Below are positions 53,704-62,890 of a DNA stretch of 64,000 bases, one piece after another. The first letter of the stretch is position 1, and each line of letters begins with the position of its first letter. Made by a program: the position numbers and the translations under genes. Origin of the DNA: a virus; IMG/VR virus record IMGVR_UViG_3300042460_000724, positions 46,306 to 110,305 of that record, one strand, 5' to 3'. The notes beneath the pieces are model-generated. The model worked only from the letters and a program-made list of their open reading frames with translations. It ran no database searches and was not told the origin of the DNA.

Positions 53704-56700
53704 TTAAATTGTTCTAACCTGTGTAGTCCAAACTGTAGCATTTGTACTTGCTGGCGTTGCTTGTAGGTTAACATAATAATTGCTACCCGAGTTGCTCATA
53801 TTAACAGCTAATGTTCCTGTGCTTGCCCCGATACGGACAGTTCCGTAAGTAACATAATCAACATTTGATCCGTCTGTAACTGCTAACACTGTTGCTACAC
53901 TATATTTTGCGTTAGATACAGTATCATGTCCTTTAACTAAGAACTCAAAACCAGTAGCAGTTGATCCAGTTACTTCAAATGATGCAATAGTTTGATTAGC
54001 AGTAATCGCAGTAGTAGTAACCGTATTTGCAGTAACAGTTGTATTACCAATATCTACGGTATTAGCTTCAAATACTGCCGCTGTTAATGTACCGGTAGTT
54101 GAAAGATTACCAACTGAAACATTACCTGTTATATTTGCTGTACCGGTTACATCAAGTTGAGTACCACTAAATGTTAAGTTAGCACTTTGTTGTAAGTTGC
54201 CATTAGTATCAGTGTATATAATACTGTTAGATTGTGTTAAGGTAGTAACAGTTGCAGTATTTGTCGTTAATTTACCACTGAAGTTAGCAACATTACCATT
54301 AATCTCTTGAGATACATTTACGTAATTAGCTGTAGCTAAATTACCTAAATTAGCATTTAATGATGTTAAATTACCACTGAAGTTAGCAACATTGCCATTA
54401 ATCTCTTGGGATACGTTTACGTAATTAGCTGTAGCTAAATTACCGAAATTAGCATTTAATGATGTTAAATTACCACTGAAGTTAGCAACATTGCCATTAA
54501 GTTGTTGTGATACATTTACGTAATTAGCTGTAGCCAAGTTACCTAAATTAGCATTTAATGTTGTTAAATTGCCACTGAAGTTAGCAACATTACCATTAAT
54601 CTCTTGGGATACATTTACATAATTAGCCGTAGCCAGGTTACCTAAATTAGCATTTAATGATGTTAAATTACCACTGAAGTTAGCAACATTGCCATTAAGT
54701 TGTTGTGATACATTTACGTAATTAGCCGTAGCCAAGTTACCTAAATTAACTGCACCGGCTCCAGGGAATAGTGTATTACCGTTATTAGCAAATGTCCAAG
54801 TGTCAGAAATTGAACCACCTGTACCAACTTGTACTGTTACGTTACCACCACGATTTTGGAATATGTCTGTTTGACTTGTACCTAATGTGATACCTGAACC
54901 AGCAAATGTTCCACCTTGAATTTGTGAAGCACCACCTAATGTTATGGCACCACTTGGGGCAAATTGTGTTGCATTGCCAGCTGAGTAGATTGCTACGATA
55001 CCAGAACCAACTCCCATACTAATTGATGTATTAGCCGTAGTATTGTAAATATCTGGAAGTTGAACATTGCCACTAAAGTTTGCTGTATTACCTGATAGTG
55101 CTAAGTTAACTGTTAAGTTATTTGTTATTAAATTACCACTTATATTTGCAGTAGAAGCAACTAAATTACCAGAGAACGTATTTGCAGAAACTACATTAGC
55201 ACCAGTGATGTTACCACCAGAACCAGTTGTACTGATATTACCAAAAGTACCGTTGCCAGTAGCAACAACTTCACCACTAGTATTAATATTACCACCAGTT
55301 ATATTACCGGTTGCAATGATTAGACCTCCGGTACCTAAATTACCAACGTTAGCATTACCAGTTACACCTAGTGTTAGGTTAGCTGTTAATGTGTTTGCAG
55401 TTAAAGTACCTGTTAGTGATAGTGAATTACCGGTTGCAGCACCAATGTTTGGTGTTGTAAGATTTGCGCTATCTTTAACAACGACATTTCCACCTACAAT
55501 AGCAGTTGTGTTATTGTCAGTATTAACACTGAATACAGAACCAGTTAATGTTAAACCTGCACCAGCAGTATATGTACCAGCACCAGAGAACTGTACCCAA
55601 TCAACCGGCGATGTACCAACAGTAGTTACTACATCAATCATTACCCAACCGGTGTTATCGTATAGTGTACCTGCAGTAACGAATGTAAAGTCACCACCTG
55701 CCATTTCAGCCGGAGTATTAAAGTCTGCTGAACGAGTCAATACTGTACTACTTGTACGGTCATATATACCGTTATGTGCAGTATTAGCTTCGTTCTTAAC
55801 AAGAATACGCATTCCATTTGACAATGTAACACCGTCAATAGTTGTGTATGTTCCTGTTGTTGTCAATGTTGCACCAACACCATCAGTACCATTATTATAT
55901 GTAACAGTACCACCTGAAATTGTTGCTAGTGTTGTAGTTGTGGCTGCATTACAGCTATCGTGCGTATGTAAGCCTTGTGCAACGTCATCAACATATTGTT
56001 TTGTTGCCGCATCAGTAGATGCAGTTGGGGTTGCCAAACTTGTAATACGTTTACTTGATACATCAACTGTACCATTTCCAGTTGGTGTTAATACAACTGA
56101 GTTATCACCTGTAGCCGCTGATAATACTAAGTTAGCAAAGTTAGAAGTTAATGAAGTGGAAATCAATGCTGAGGTTGTAATATTACCTGTAACATTTATC
56201 AAGCCACCTGCAAATATATTACCAGAAACTCCAACTCCACCATTAGCAACTAACGCACCTGTACTAGTAGACGTTGTGGCTATTGTTGTATTACTGATTG
56301 TTACTAAGGTAAAGTTATTAGCACGATTAAGGAATGTAAATGCATCTGCTTCACTGGCTATACTATTTGATGCAGCCGATAATAAGATTTTTGCACTATT
56401 ACCTGTTGCTCCTGCAAATAGACTTAGTTGACCAGAAGTATTATTATATCCCCCTCTGATTTCTAATGTACTGTTACTTAAATTTACTATTTCATTTTGA
56501 TATAGACTACCTAATGCTATATTACCTGTTAGATTTAATGTAGAGAATGCATTGATAGCACCAGTAACTGATAATAAGTTACCAACGTTCAATGTGTTTG
56601 CAATATTAGCAATATTAGAACCGGATACAAAAGTAAATCCATTACTTGAGTTAGCATTCCCGCCATCATTAATAACTACACCGGTAGTTGGTCCAGGAAT

Positions 56701-57711
56701 AGTAATATTACCAGAAATGTTACCAGTTATGTTACCATTAATGTTTGCACCGTTGATGTTGCCGGTTGCATTAATGTTACCTGTTATATCAATACCACTT
56801 ATTGAAACTACTACAACGTTAGCTACTGCAACGTTACCATTAGCAGTATTAGCAATGTTAAAAGTTACATTACCGTTTGAATATGTTTGTACAGTTGTAT
56901 TACCATTAGTTAGCTTATCAGCAGAAGTTGCCACAACACCTGTTATGTTTGCACCATTACCACTAATATAGTTAGCACTGATGTTGCCAGTAATATTAGC
57001 ATTACCGGTTATCGACATATTATTAGCACTAATATTGCTATTAGATTCTATGTTTGTAGTAAACTTTACTATACCAGTACCGTTTGGTGTCAACGTGATG
57101 TTTGCATTAGCGGTACTACCTATTGTGCTATCATTAAATGTTAGATTACCAATGCTAGTGCCACTAGGCAAATTTGTTACACCAGTTAATCCTATATAAC
57201 GATAACCTACGATGTATAGTACCTTACCTGCCGTTAACGCTGCCGGTATAGTTTCACCAATGAAGTTTAGTACACCAGACTGATAGTTATAATAATATTG
57301 ACCATTACCACCTGAACCAGCGGCAAAGATTTGCGTACCAGTTGCTGTTGGGTTAGCTACTCCGGGATTATCAATCCAAACTTGAGCAGTATATGTTGCA
57401 CCAAATTCAGAAGGTATCCAATAAGTTAAACTAGTTAACCAAGTTGGGTATATACCACCGATCGGTACAGTAGTTGTATCTGCTGTACATTGTATTGCGC
57501 TTGCACCTGTATAAGCTTGAACAATACCTGCAGTTGCGGCTGCGACACCTGGTATTTGATTAGCTTGTGTCCATAACGTGTCTCCACGTAATAGTAACGG
57601 ACTAGGTATTGATTCATTACTAGGACTCTTATTAGTACTAGTATCGGTTTTAGTTACCCCGAACGCTTGTTTATATAATAAGTCAACGATTTGTGCTTGT
57701 GATACGGCCAT
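53704..57711 (-). CDS. Large virion structural/tail-fibre protein with marine T4-like N-terminal domain
   Basis: A 1335-residue protein. The first ~200 residues form a globular region typical of a conserved marine T4-like structural protein: MAVSQAQIVDLLYKQAFGVT, NESIPSPLLLRGDTLWTQAN, IPSEFGATYTAQVWIDNPGV, FAAGSGGNGQYYYNYQSGVL and NFIGETIPAAL. It then becomes a repeat shaft with the shared DAATKQYVDDVAQGL module (about residues 554-731) and five perfect-length 33-residue repeats near 985-1146. A C-terminal beta domain with FEFLVKGHDTVSNAKYSVAT and VDYVTYGTVRIG has the same plan as the tips of the next two genes. The N-terminal domain suggests the component that joins fibres to the tail or baseplate; that is inferred. 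Confidence 0.82.
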   Translation of the reverse strand: MAVSQAQIVDLLYKQAFGVTKTDTSTNKSPSNESIPSPLLLRGDTLWTQANQIPGVAAATAGIVQAYTGASAIQCTADTTTVPIGGIYPTWLTSLTYWIPSEFGATYTAQVWIDNPGVANPTATGTQIFAAGSGGNGQYYYNYQSGVLNFIGETIPAALTAGKVLYIVGYRYIGLTGVTNLPSGTSIGNLTFNDSTIGSTANANITLTPNGTGIVKFTTNIESNSNISANNMSITGNANITGNISANYISGNGANITGVVATSADKLTNGNTTVQTYSNGNVTFNIANTANGNVAVANVVVVSISGIDITGNINATGNINGANINGNITGNISGNITIPGPTTGVVINDGGNANSSNGFTFVSGSNIANIANTLNVGNLLSVTGAINAFSTLNLTGNIALGSLYQNEIVNLSNSTLEIRGGYNNTSGQLSLFAGATGNSAKILLSAASNSIASEADAFTFLNRANNFTLVTISNTTIATTSTSTGALVANGGVGVSGNIFAGGLINVTGNITTSALISTSLTSNFANLVLSAATGDNSVVLTPTGNGTVDVSSKRITSLATPTASTDAATKQYVDDVAQGLHTHDSCNAATTTTLATISGGTVTYNNGTDGVGATLTTTGTYTTIDGVTLSNGMRILVKNEANTAHNGIYDRTSSTVLTRSADFNTPAEMAGGDFTFVTAGTLYDNTGWVMIDVVTTVGTSPVDWVQFSGAGTYTAGAGLTLTGSVFSVNTDNNTTAIVGGNVVVKDSANLTTPNIGAATGNSLSLTGTLTANTLTANLTLGVTGNANVGNLGTGGLIIATGNITGGNINTSGEVVATGNGTFGNISTTGSGGNITGANVVSANTFSGNLVASTANISGNLITNNLTVNLALSGNTANFSGNVQLPDIYNTTANTSISMGVGSGIVAIYSAGNATQFAPSGAITLGGASQIQGGTFAGSGITLGTSQTDIFQNRGGNVTVQVGTGGSISDTWTFANNGNTLFPGAGAVNLGNLATANYVNVSQQLNGNVANFSGNLTSLNANLGNLATANYVNVSQEINGNVANFSGNLTTLNANLGNLATANYVNVSQQLNGNVANFSGNLTSLNANFGNLATANYVNVSQEINGNVANFSGNLTSLNANLGNLATANYVNVSQEINGNVANFSGKLTTNTATVTTLTQSNSIIYTDTNGNLQQSANLTFSGTQLDVTGTANITGNVSVGNLSTTGTLTAAVFEANTVDIGNTTVTANTVTTTAITANQTIASFEVTGSTATGFEFLVKGHDTVSNAKYSVATVLAVTDGSNVDYVTYGTVRIGASTGTLAVNMSNSGSNYYVNLQATPASTNATVWTTQVRTI
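54272..54766 (-). repeat. Five tandem repeats of exactly 99 bp
   Basis: Unit starts fall at 54272, 54371, 54470, 54569 and 54668, each 99 bases apart. They encode 33-residue units close to NVANFSGNLTSLNANLGNLA plus TANYVNVSQ(Q/E)(L/I)NG. Units alternate between QQL and QEI variants, hinting at a higher-order 198-bp duplication. Bases differ only at scattered positions. Confidence 0.9.
55519..56052 (-). repeat. Shared ~180-residue fibre module, copy 4
   Basis: The variant with GLHTHDSCNAATTTTLATIS and GVTLSNGMRILVKNEAN. Long stretches are identical in DNA to copy 3. Confidence 0.8.
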
Positions 57712-57713
57712 GA

Positions 57714-60700
57714 TTAGTTACTCGCAGTTTGTAATGATAATGCAGTCACCGATTGACCGCTTGTTAATGCTATACGGATATAAATTTCGTTATCTGGTGT
57801 ACTTGAACTACTTACAGTACCAAATGTTGCAGTAACAGATTTATTAGTTTGTGCCGAATTTAATGGTGCAACACCACCTAACGATGCTCCATTGCTTCCA
57901 TTTCCACCTGTTCCTGCACCTGGTTGACCTGCACCTGCATACGCTATGCTCATATCTAACCAACCATTTAATGTAGAAGAAGTATCAATAGCACTACCCG
58001 GTAATGCTACCCATAAACCAGCAATTGTGCCTGACCATTTAATATCAAATTTAGATACAGATGTACGTACAATCTTAATTGTAAAATACTGTGTTCCAGT
58101 ACGTCCTGAACTTAAGTCAGGGCCAACTGGTAAATAACCAGTACTATAGTTTGTTTGATCATGTTTTAATGTGTTTGCAACAACAGTTGAATCATATGTT
58201 TGTAATGTACCTGACTGGCTATTGAAGGCTGCTTCACTGCCAGTGTATGCAGGAGTATTTCCTGATCCTGGGTTGACAATCCTAAATGCCAATCCTGATC
58301 CACTACCAATAGTTGAACCAACAAAAACGTTTGCTTCTTCGATAACAGAAGCAGAACTAGTTGTACCTGTTTTATACAATACATTTGCCGCCAACGTTGA
58401 AGTAAATGCTTGTGTATTAGAGTTATAACTATTATTAGATGCTAGTGAAGGACCTGTACTGCTTGCGCCAAAACCTGATATAATAGTTGATGTAGTTGAT
58501 ATAGAAGCATTACCTGAACTTACATATAAATTCTGTGCTAACGGTGTTGTAACACCGGCTGCCGCATATGTAACACTTGCAGGAGCAGCAAATGCACCAC
58601 CTGCAGTACCTGTAACAAAACTATCACTTGTTGGGTACATATTACCGCTTAACTTATTAACATTAGCAGTCAATGTAAACTGATTGGTGTTATTGTAATG
58701 CGGTACTGTACTTGAATAAGTATAACTTGGTGAGACAGGAGCAGATATAGTTAATGAGCTAAATGCTGGTGTACCCGGTGCACTTGAATCATAGAACCAA
58801 CTAGTAGTATTTGTATTAGTTGTGGCACTATCAGCAATATAAACTTCGTTCCAACCTTCTGTTACAGTACCTGCAACTCTAGATGAGAATACTGACCAAA
58901 AGCCAGCGGCAATATTTGCGTTTGCAACATTGTAGTCATAATTATTAAAAATTACTAAATTACTGTATGTACCGTTTCCATCAAGCGCAGTTGTTAATGT
59001 TCTGCTCCCTGCATTGCTACCATTTAAGAATGCAGTAATAGTACCAGTATCTCCTGGACCTGCTATAGTAATATTACCAGTTGTGTATGAACTTGCTCTA
59101 CGTGCAGATGTGACAGTTGTACCACCTGCTACTGATTTATTAGCACCAGGTGTGTTGTCAGTTTGAACATAATTTGCCATACGGTATGTTGACAAGGTTT
59201 GAACACTAATTGACTGACTTGCAGGGAAATTAGGGGGAGCAGGAGGAACTAGTTTTCCTAATACTGTGTTTAGTTGAGCAATTGCGTTAGATACCGATGA
59301 ATCAGTTGTTAATGTTACTGCATTACTAATCAAGTTACCTTGTGTTGGTGAACCCATTGCAATAGCAGTTGCACCACCGGACGTATTTGCAATTACAACT
59401 ACACCGGTACCGTTTGGATCTAATACTAAATTAGAGTTACTTTCTGTAGTAATGTTACCATCTGCTACAGTTAATATATTTTGTATTACTGTTCCTGTAT
59501 CAGAAACATTCATTATATTTGCAACACCATTTGCGGCAAATATGATAGGACCATTAGCAGTTGGAATAGTTACATTACTTGTACCATTAGCAAGTTCACT
59601 TGATGATGCGGCTGAAACTCCAGTTAACTGACTACCATTACCAATAAAGTAAGAAGCACTAACATTACCGGTTACATTTGCATAGCCCGTAATATTTGCA
59701 CCAAGTTGAGTAACTACCAAAGTAGTATTGCCGTTAGCTACAAGATTAACATTACCATTTGCTGTTGGGATACTTACATTAGAAGTACCATTAGCTACAC
59801 CTGAAGAATCAATTGATGCCCAAGTTAAATTACCAGAACCATTTGTTTGTAAATAGTACCCGTTAGAACCACCGGTAATTGTAACATTACCAACGTTACC
59901 TAAATTACTAGTACCAGTAACTATTAAATTACCTACATTTGCTACATTTGAAATGTTTGCACTACCGGTAACAGTTAATAATTGAGTACCGTCATTGAAC
60001 GCAAAGTTTGCACTAGCACCAAAATTATTGTTACCATCATTAAACTGAATCTGAGTATTAGCACCGGCTGCTTCTTGTAAATCCCAAGGTTGACCATTTG
60101 CATATAATAAATTATTTGTTCTTAGGTTACCAACATTTGCTGTATCAGTTACAAACACATTGCTTGCTACATTTACAAAGTTTGCTGTAGCTAGATTACC
60201 TAAATTAGCATTATTAAACTGAGAGTTACCAATAACAGTTAATAGTTGAGTACTATCATTGTATGTTATATTAGCAGAATTAGTTAATACACCACCAGTA
60301 CCGGCAAATGTTACATATGTATTTGTTAATGCATTAGATTGTAAGTTGGCAGCAATAACATTACCACTAAAATTAGCAGTATTACCTGATAGTTCTAAGT
60401 TAACTGTAACATTTGGAGCAATAACGTTGCCACTGAAATTTGCTGTGTTTCCTGATAGTGCTAAGTTAACTGTCACATTCGGAGCTATTACATTACCACT
60501 AAAATTAGCAGTATTACCCGATAATTCTAAATTAACTGTTACATTCGGAGCTATTACATTACCACTAAAGTTTGCCGCATTACCGGTTAAAGTTAAACCA
60601 ATATTTGCATTGCCGGTTACTTCTAATGAAGATAGATATGTTATATTAGATAGTGATAGACCGCCCGCATTCGCTGAAATAGATTGATCACCAATAATAA

Positions 60701-61370
60701 TTGTACTACCACTTAAATACAAATCTTTCCAACGGTTGGTCGTGTTACCCAAATTATATGTTACATTTGCACTAGGTATTAGATTTCCAGTTACATTACC
60801 GGAAATTTGTAAATTACCAATATTTGCTAACCCTAATGTGTTTAAGTTAGCACCATCAATATTACCATCTGCATTAATATTAAAATTGGCTTCAATGTTC
60901 GCATTAACATTTAATATATTGGCTAAGTTTGTAATACCATCAACATTTAAACTAGTTAAGTTACCAACTGAAGTTATGTTTGATTGTGCATTAGTTGTTA
61001 ATGTACCAGTAAAGAAGTTAGCAATTGCTAGATTACCCAAATTAGCATTATTGGCTAAGACATTACCAACAATAGTCAATAAACTTGTTGCAGGGTCAAA
61101 CGTAAAGTTTGAACTGGCTGCAAAGTTATTACCTTCATTATACTGAATCTGATTATTAGCACCGGCAGCTTCTTGTAAATCCCAAGGTTGACCATTTGCA
61201 TATAATAAATTATTTGTTCGTAAATTACCAACGTTAGCGGTATCTGTAACGAAAAGATTAGCTGATAAATTAGCATTACTTGTGGTAATGTCACCGTTCG
61301 CTAAAATAACGTTTGCGGCATTTTCTCCTACTGAGAATCCACCAACTGAGTTAAATGCTTTAATTGCCAT
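57714..61370 (-). CDS. Repeat-rich tail-fibre protein with large C-terminal globular region
   Basis: A 1218-residue fibre starting MAIKAFNSVGGFSVGENAAN, with an AAGGACAAC ribosome site. Residues of about 1-690 are shaft repeats, including four 22-residue tandem units near residues 249-337 (LSGNTANFSGNVIAPNVTVN) and two copies of the block NNLLYANGQPWDLQEAAGAN. A linker with ISNAVTLTTDSSVSNAIAQL follows. The final ~500 residues are a non-repetitive, Ser/Thr/Gly-rich beta region containing VQTDNTPGANKSVAGGTTVT, FDIKWSGTIAGLWVALPGSA and a terminal DNEIYIRIALTSGQSVTALS. That C-terminal region looks like a receptor- or partner-binding head and is unlike the others in the window. No enzymatic motif is recognised. 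Confidence 0.8.
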   Translation of the reverse strand: MAIKAFNSVGGFSVGENAANVILANGDITTSNANLSANLFVTDTANVGNLRTNNLLYANGQPWDLQEAAGANNQIQYNEGNNFAASSNFTFDPATSLLTIVGNVLANNANLGNLAIANFFTGTLTTNAQSNITSVGNLTSLNVDGITNLANILNVNANIEANFNINADGNIDGANLNTLGLANIGNLQISGNVTGNLIPSANVTYNLGNTTNRWKDLYLSGSTIIIGDQSISANAGGLSLSNITYLSSLEVTGNANIGLTLTGNAANFSGNVIAPNVTVNLELSGNTANFSGNVIAPNVTVNLALSGNTANFSGNVIAPNVTVNLELSGNTANFSGNVIAANLQSNALTNTYVTFAGTGGVLTNSANITYNDSTQLLTVIGNSQFNNANLGNLATANFVNVASNVFVTDTANVGNLRTNNLLYANGQPWDLQEAAGANTQIQFNDGNNNFGASANFAFNDGTQLLTVTGSANISNVANVGNLIVTGTSNLGNVGNVTITGGSNGYYLQTNGSGNLTWASIDSSGVANGTSNVSIPTANGNVNLVANGNTTLVVTQLGANITGYANVTGNVSASYFIGNGSQLTGVSAASSSELANGTSNVTIPTANGPIIFAANGVANIMNVSDTGTVIQNILTVADGNITTESNSNLVLDPNGTGVVVIANTSGGATAIAMGSPTQGNLISNAVTLTTDSSVSNAIAQLNTVLGKLVPPAPPNFPASQSISVQTLSTYRMANYVQTDNTPGANKSVAGGTTVTSARRASSYTTGNITIAGPGDTGTITAFLNGSNAGSRTLTTALDGNGTYSNLVIFNNYDYNVANANIAAGFWSVFSSRVAGTVTEGWNEVYIADSATTNTNTTSWFYDSSAPGTPAFSSLTISAPVSPSYTYSSTVPHYNNTNQFTLTANVNKLSGNMYPTSDSFVTGTAGGAFAAPASVTYAAAGVTTPLAQNLYVSSGNASISTTSTIISGFGASSTGPSLASNNSYNSNTQAFTSTLAANVLYKTGTTSSASVIEEANVFVGSTIGSGSGLAFRIVNPGSGNTPAYTGSEAAFNSQSGTLQTYDSTVVANTLKHDQTNYSTGYLPVGPDLSSGRTGTQYFTIKIVRTSVSKFDIKWSGTIAGLWVALPGSAIDTSSTLNGWLDMSIAYAGAGQPGAGTGGNGSNGASLGGVAPLNSAQTNKSVTATFGTVSSSSTPDNEIYIRIALTSGQSVTALSLQTASN
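60361..60624 (-). repeat. Four tandem repeats of exactly 66 bp
   Basis: Unit starts fall at 60361, 60427, 60493 and 60559. They encode 22-residue units alternating LELSGNTANFSGNVIAPN and LALSGNTANFSGNVIAPN; the outermost units diverge. The unit is two thirds of the 33-residue repeat in the neighbouring gene, so both are multiples of 11 residues. Confidence 0.9.
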
Positions 61371-61391
61371 AATGTTGTCCTTGTCTTTATG

Positions 61392-61399
61392 TATTTATG
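61392..61399 (-). promoter_or_regulatory. T4-like late promoter (CATAAATA)
   Basis: CATAAATA on the minus strand, fitting NATAAATA, 21 bases above the ATG of the 1218-residue fibre. Confidence 0.6.
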
Positions 61400-61415
61400 T
61401 TAAATTTGTATATAG

Positions 61416-62369
61416 TTAGTTTGCATATTGTACAATCATCATATTATATTTTATAGGATTACTGTAATCCGGAGTCACTACTAACTGAACTGAATCTGGG
61501 CTTCCCGCCTGATATATTACTGAAAAACTACCCACACCACCATTGATGTATAGTCCTGAATATTCGTTAAATACTACCTCTGTACCCAAAATAGCGGCTG
61601 CTATTTTTGCTGTTTGTCTGGTGTTACTTGTCTCATCGGTTGATATTATAGTGAAATCAATTGCTGATAAATTAGCTAAAGAAGTTGACCATAATACTTG
61701 ATTTGGATCTGCTGTTGCAGTGGTAGCAAAATATACTGATGCGTGATAAAACTCATATATTCCAATACCCATTTGAAAAGTATTTGCTATTAAATTTTCA
61801 TTAATTGTTACATTATTACTACTGATGTTTCCTGCAACATCCATACCAGCATTACTAATTACTAATACATTATCTGTACCGTTAACTCCGGCAGTAATAT
61901 TACCATTAAATGTAGCAATGCTTACATTACTATTACCATTACTAATTGCTGATCCGGTACCAGGAGGTGACCATTGAATTATACCGTTGCCATCAGTGGT
62001 TAGTAAATAACCAGATCCGCCACCAGTAATAGTGATATTGGAGATTGGTCCTAAATTACTTAACCCGTTTACATTAATACTTGGTACTGTAAGTAAATTA
62101 GTTACATCATCAAATGTTAAATTTCCACTACCGTTAAACGTCCCGTTTCCGTTGAATTGTATACTATTATTAGGACCATAGGGATTTCCGCCCGCATTAA
62201 AAGGCATTCCATTGGCATAATAATAATTGGCGGCATATACGTTTGCGGCTGTAACATTGCCAGAGGTAACTAATACATTGGTAATTACATTGCCATTGGC
62301 ATCAATTACTGGTACAGGCGGTATACCTACTGAGTACCCACCCAACGAATTAAATGCTTCTGCTGCCAT
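61416..62369 (-). CDS. Tail-fibre protein, short form
   Basis: A 317-residue fibre starting MAAEAFNSLGGYSVGIPPVP, the FN-x-x-x-G anchor class. The middle contains NSIQFNGNGTFNGSGNLTFD, TITGGGSGYLLTTDGNGIIQ and SNGNSNVSIATFNGNITAGV. The last ~110 residues form a beta domain (IYEFYHASVYFATTATADPN, IDFTIISTDETSNTRQTAKI, VVTPDYSNPIKYNMMIVQYA) of the type found at C-termini of structural proteins in marine T4-like phages. A CAGGATATTAC ribosome site and a GATAAATA late box precede it. It is the first fibre of the block downstream of gp23 and the homing endonuclease. Confidence 0.8.
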   Translation of the reverse strand: MAAEAFNSLGGYSVGIPPVPVIDANGNVITNVLVTSGNVTAANVYAANYYYANGMPFNAGGNPYGPNNSIQFNGNGTFNGSGNLTFDDVTNLLTVPSINVNGLSNLGPISNITITGGGSGYLLTTDGNGIIQWSPPGTGSAISNGNSNVSIATFNGNITAGVNGTDNVLVISNAGMDVAGNISSNNVTINENLIANTFQMGIGIYEFYHASVYFATTATADPNQVLWSTSLANLSAIDFTIISTDETSNTRQTAKIAAAILGTEVVFNEYSGLYINGGVGSFSVIYQAGSPDSVQLVVTPDYSNPIKYNMMIVQYAN

Positions 62370-62392
62370 GTAATATCCTGATAATTATATTA

Positions 62393-62400
62393 TATTTATC
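62393..62400 (-). promoter_or_regulatory. T4-like late promoter (GATAAATA)
   Basis: GATAAATA on the minus strand, 23 bases above the 317-residue fibre. It lies in the divergent gap shared with the plus-strand zinc-ribbon gene. Confidence 0.6.
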
Positions 62401-62461
62401 TTTTTTTGCTTCTGTATGCTTACAAAAAAAACACCCTGGAGATCTTTTTTCTAAATATGAT

Positions 62462-62827
62462 ATGCTTACTCAACAAAAACCTAGACCACTATGCGAAAAC
62501 TGTAATGTAACATTAGCAAAAGCCAATGGCACAAGTAAACACGGTTTTATGAAATGGCACAAGTATTGTGTTGACTGCAGTAAAGCCGCATATAACTCAA
62601 AACACGGCTATCTATTACATAAAAAGAATAAATGCGAGAAATGTAGCTTTATACCAGAAGATAAATGTCAACTTGATATTGTATATAAAGATGGTAATAA
62701 AAAGAATAAAGAAAAAAGTAATTTAAAAACACTATGTGCCAACTGTAATAGACTGTATCAAAAAAAATTAAAAGAAAAACGTAAGAGTATATTAGATATA
62801 ACAGTTGATACAGACTATACATTATAG
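62462..62827 (+). CDS. Zinc-ribbon/HNH-like protein lacking the catalytic histidines
   Basis: The only plus-strand gene. From the ATG at 62462 it encodes 121 residues starting MLTQQKPRPLCENCNVTLAK. Paired CxxC motifs occur at LCENC, YCVDC, KCEKC and LCANC. The C-terminal part, LDIVYKDGNKKNKEKSNLKT then LCANCNRL, has the frame of the small HNH proteins of phages (usually VDHIDGNxxNNxxxNLxTLCxNCH), but both expected His positions carry V and Y, and the final NCH is NCN. It may be a degenerate homing endonuclease or a zinc-binding protein. An earlier in-frame ATG (62354) would overlap the divergent fibre gene. The nearest GGAG is about 20 bases upstream, so the start is not certain. Confidence 0.65.
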   Translation: MLTQQKPRPLCENCNVTLAKANGTSKHGFMKWHKYCVDCSKAAYNSKHGYLLHKKNKCEKCSFIPEDKCQLDIVYKDGNKKNKEKSNLKTLCANCNRLYQKKLKEKRKSILDITVDTDYTL

Positions 62828-62832
62828 CCAAC

Positions 62833-62855
62833 AAAAAAGCACTACGAATAGTGCT
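62833..62855 (-). terminator. Intrinsic terminator of the homing endonuclease gene
   Basis: A 7-bp stem AGCACTA/TAGTGCT with a 4-base loop, followed on the minus strand by TTTTTTG. It lies between two convergent genes. On the plus strand the stem follows the zinc-ribbon gene but lacks a U-run. Confidence 0.75.
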
Positions 62856-62890
62856 TGATTGTAACTTCCCATCCCGTTGAGATATTGTAT

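Noticed and set aside
55067-56431. A long plus-strand open frame (454 codons) antisense to the 1335-residue protein, and many similar plus-strand frames across the fibre genes
   Set aside because: They mirror the skewed codon use of the Gly/Asn/Thr/Val-rich minus-strand genes, giving Pro/Leu/Val-rich translations with no ribosome sites, no family features and repeats exactly matching the sense gene.
22290-62369. Possible diversity-generating retroelement, given the variable repeats in adhesins
   Set aside because: No reverse transcriptase, no template/variable repeat pair with adenine-specific differences and no accessory gene in the window; differences look like ordinary repeat drift or recombination.
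62354-62461. N-terminal hydrophobic extension of the plus-strand zinc-ribbon gene, looking like a signal peptide
   Set aside because: It is read from the reverse of the fibre gene start and intergenic promoter region and has no ribosome site; the later ATG at 62462 is more credible.
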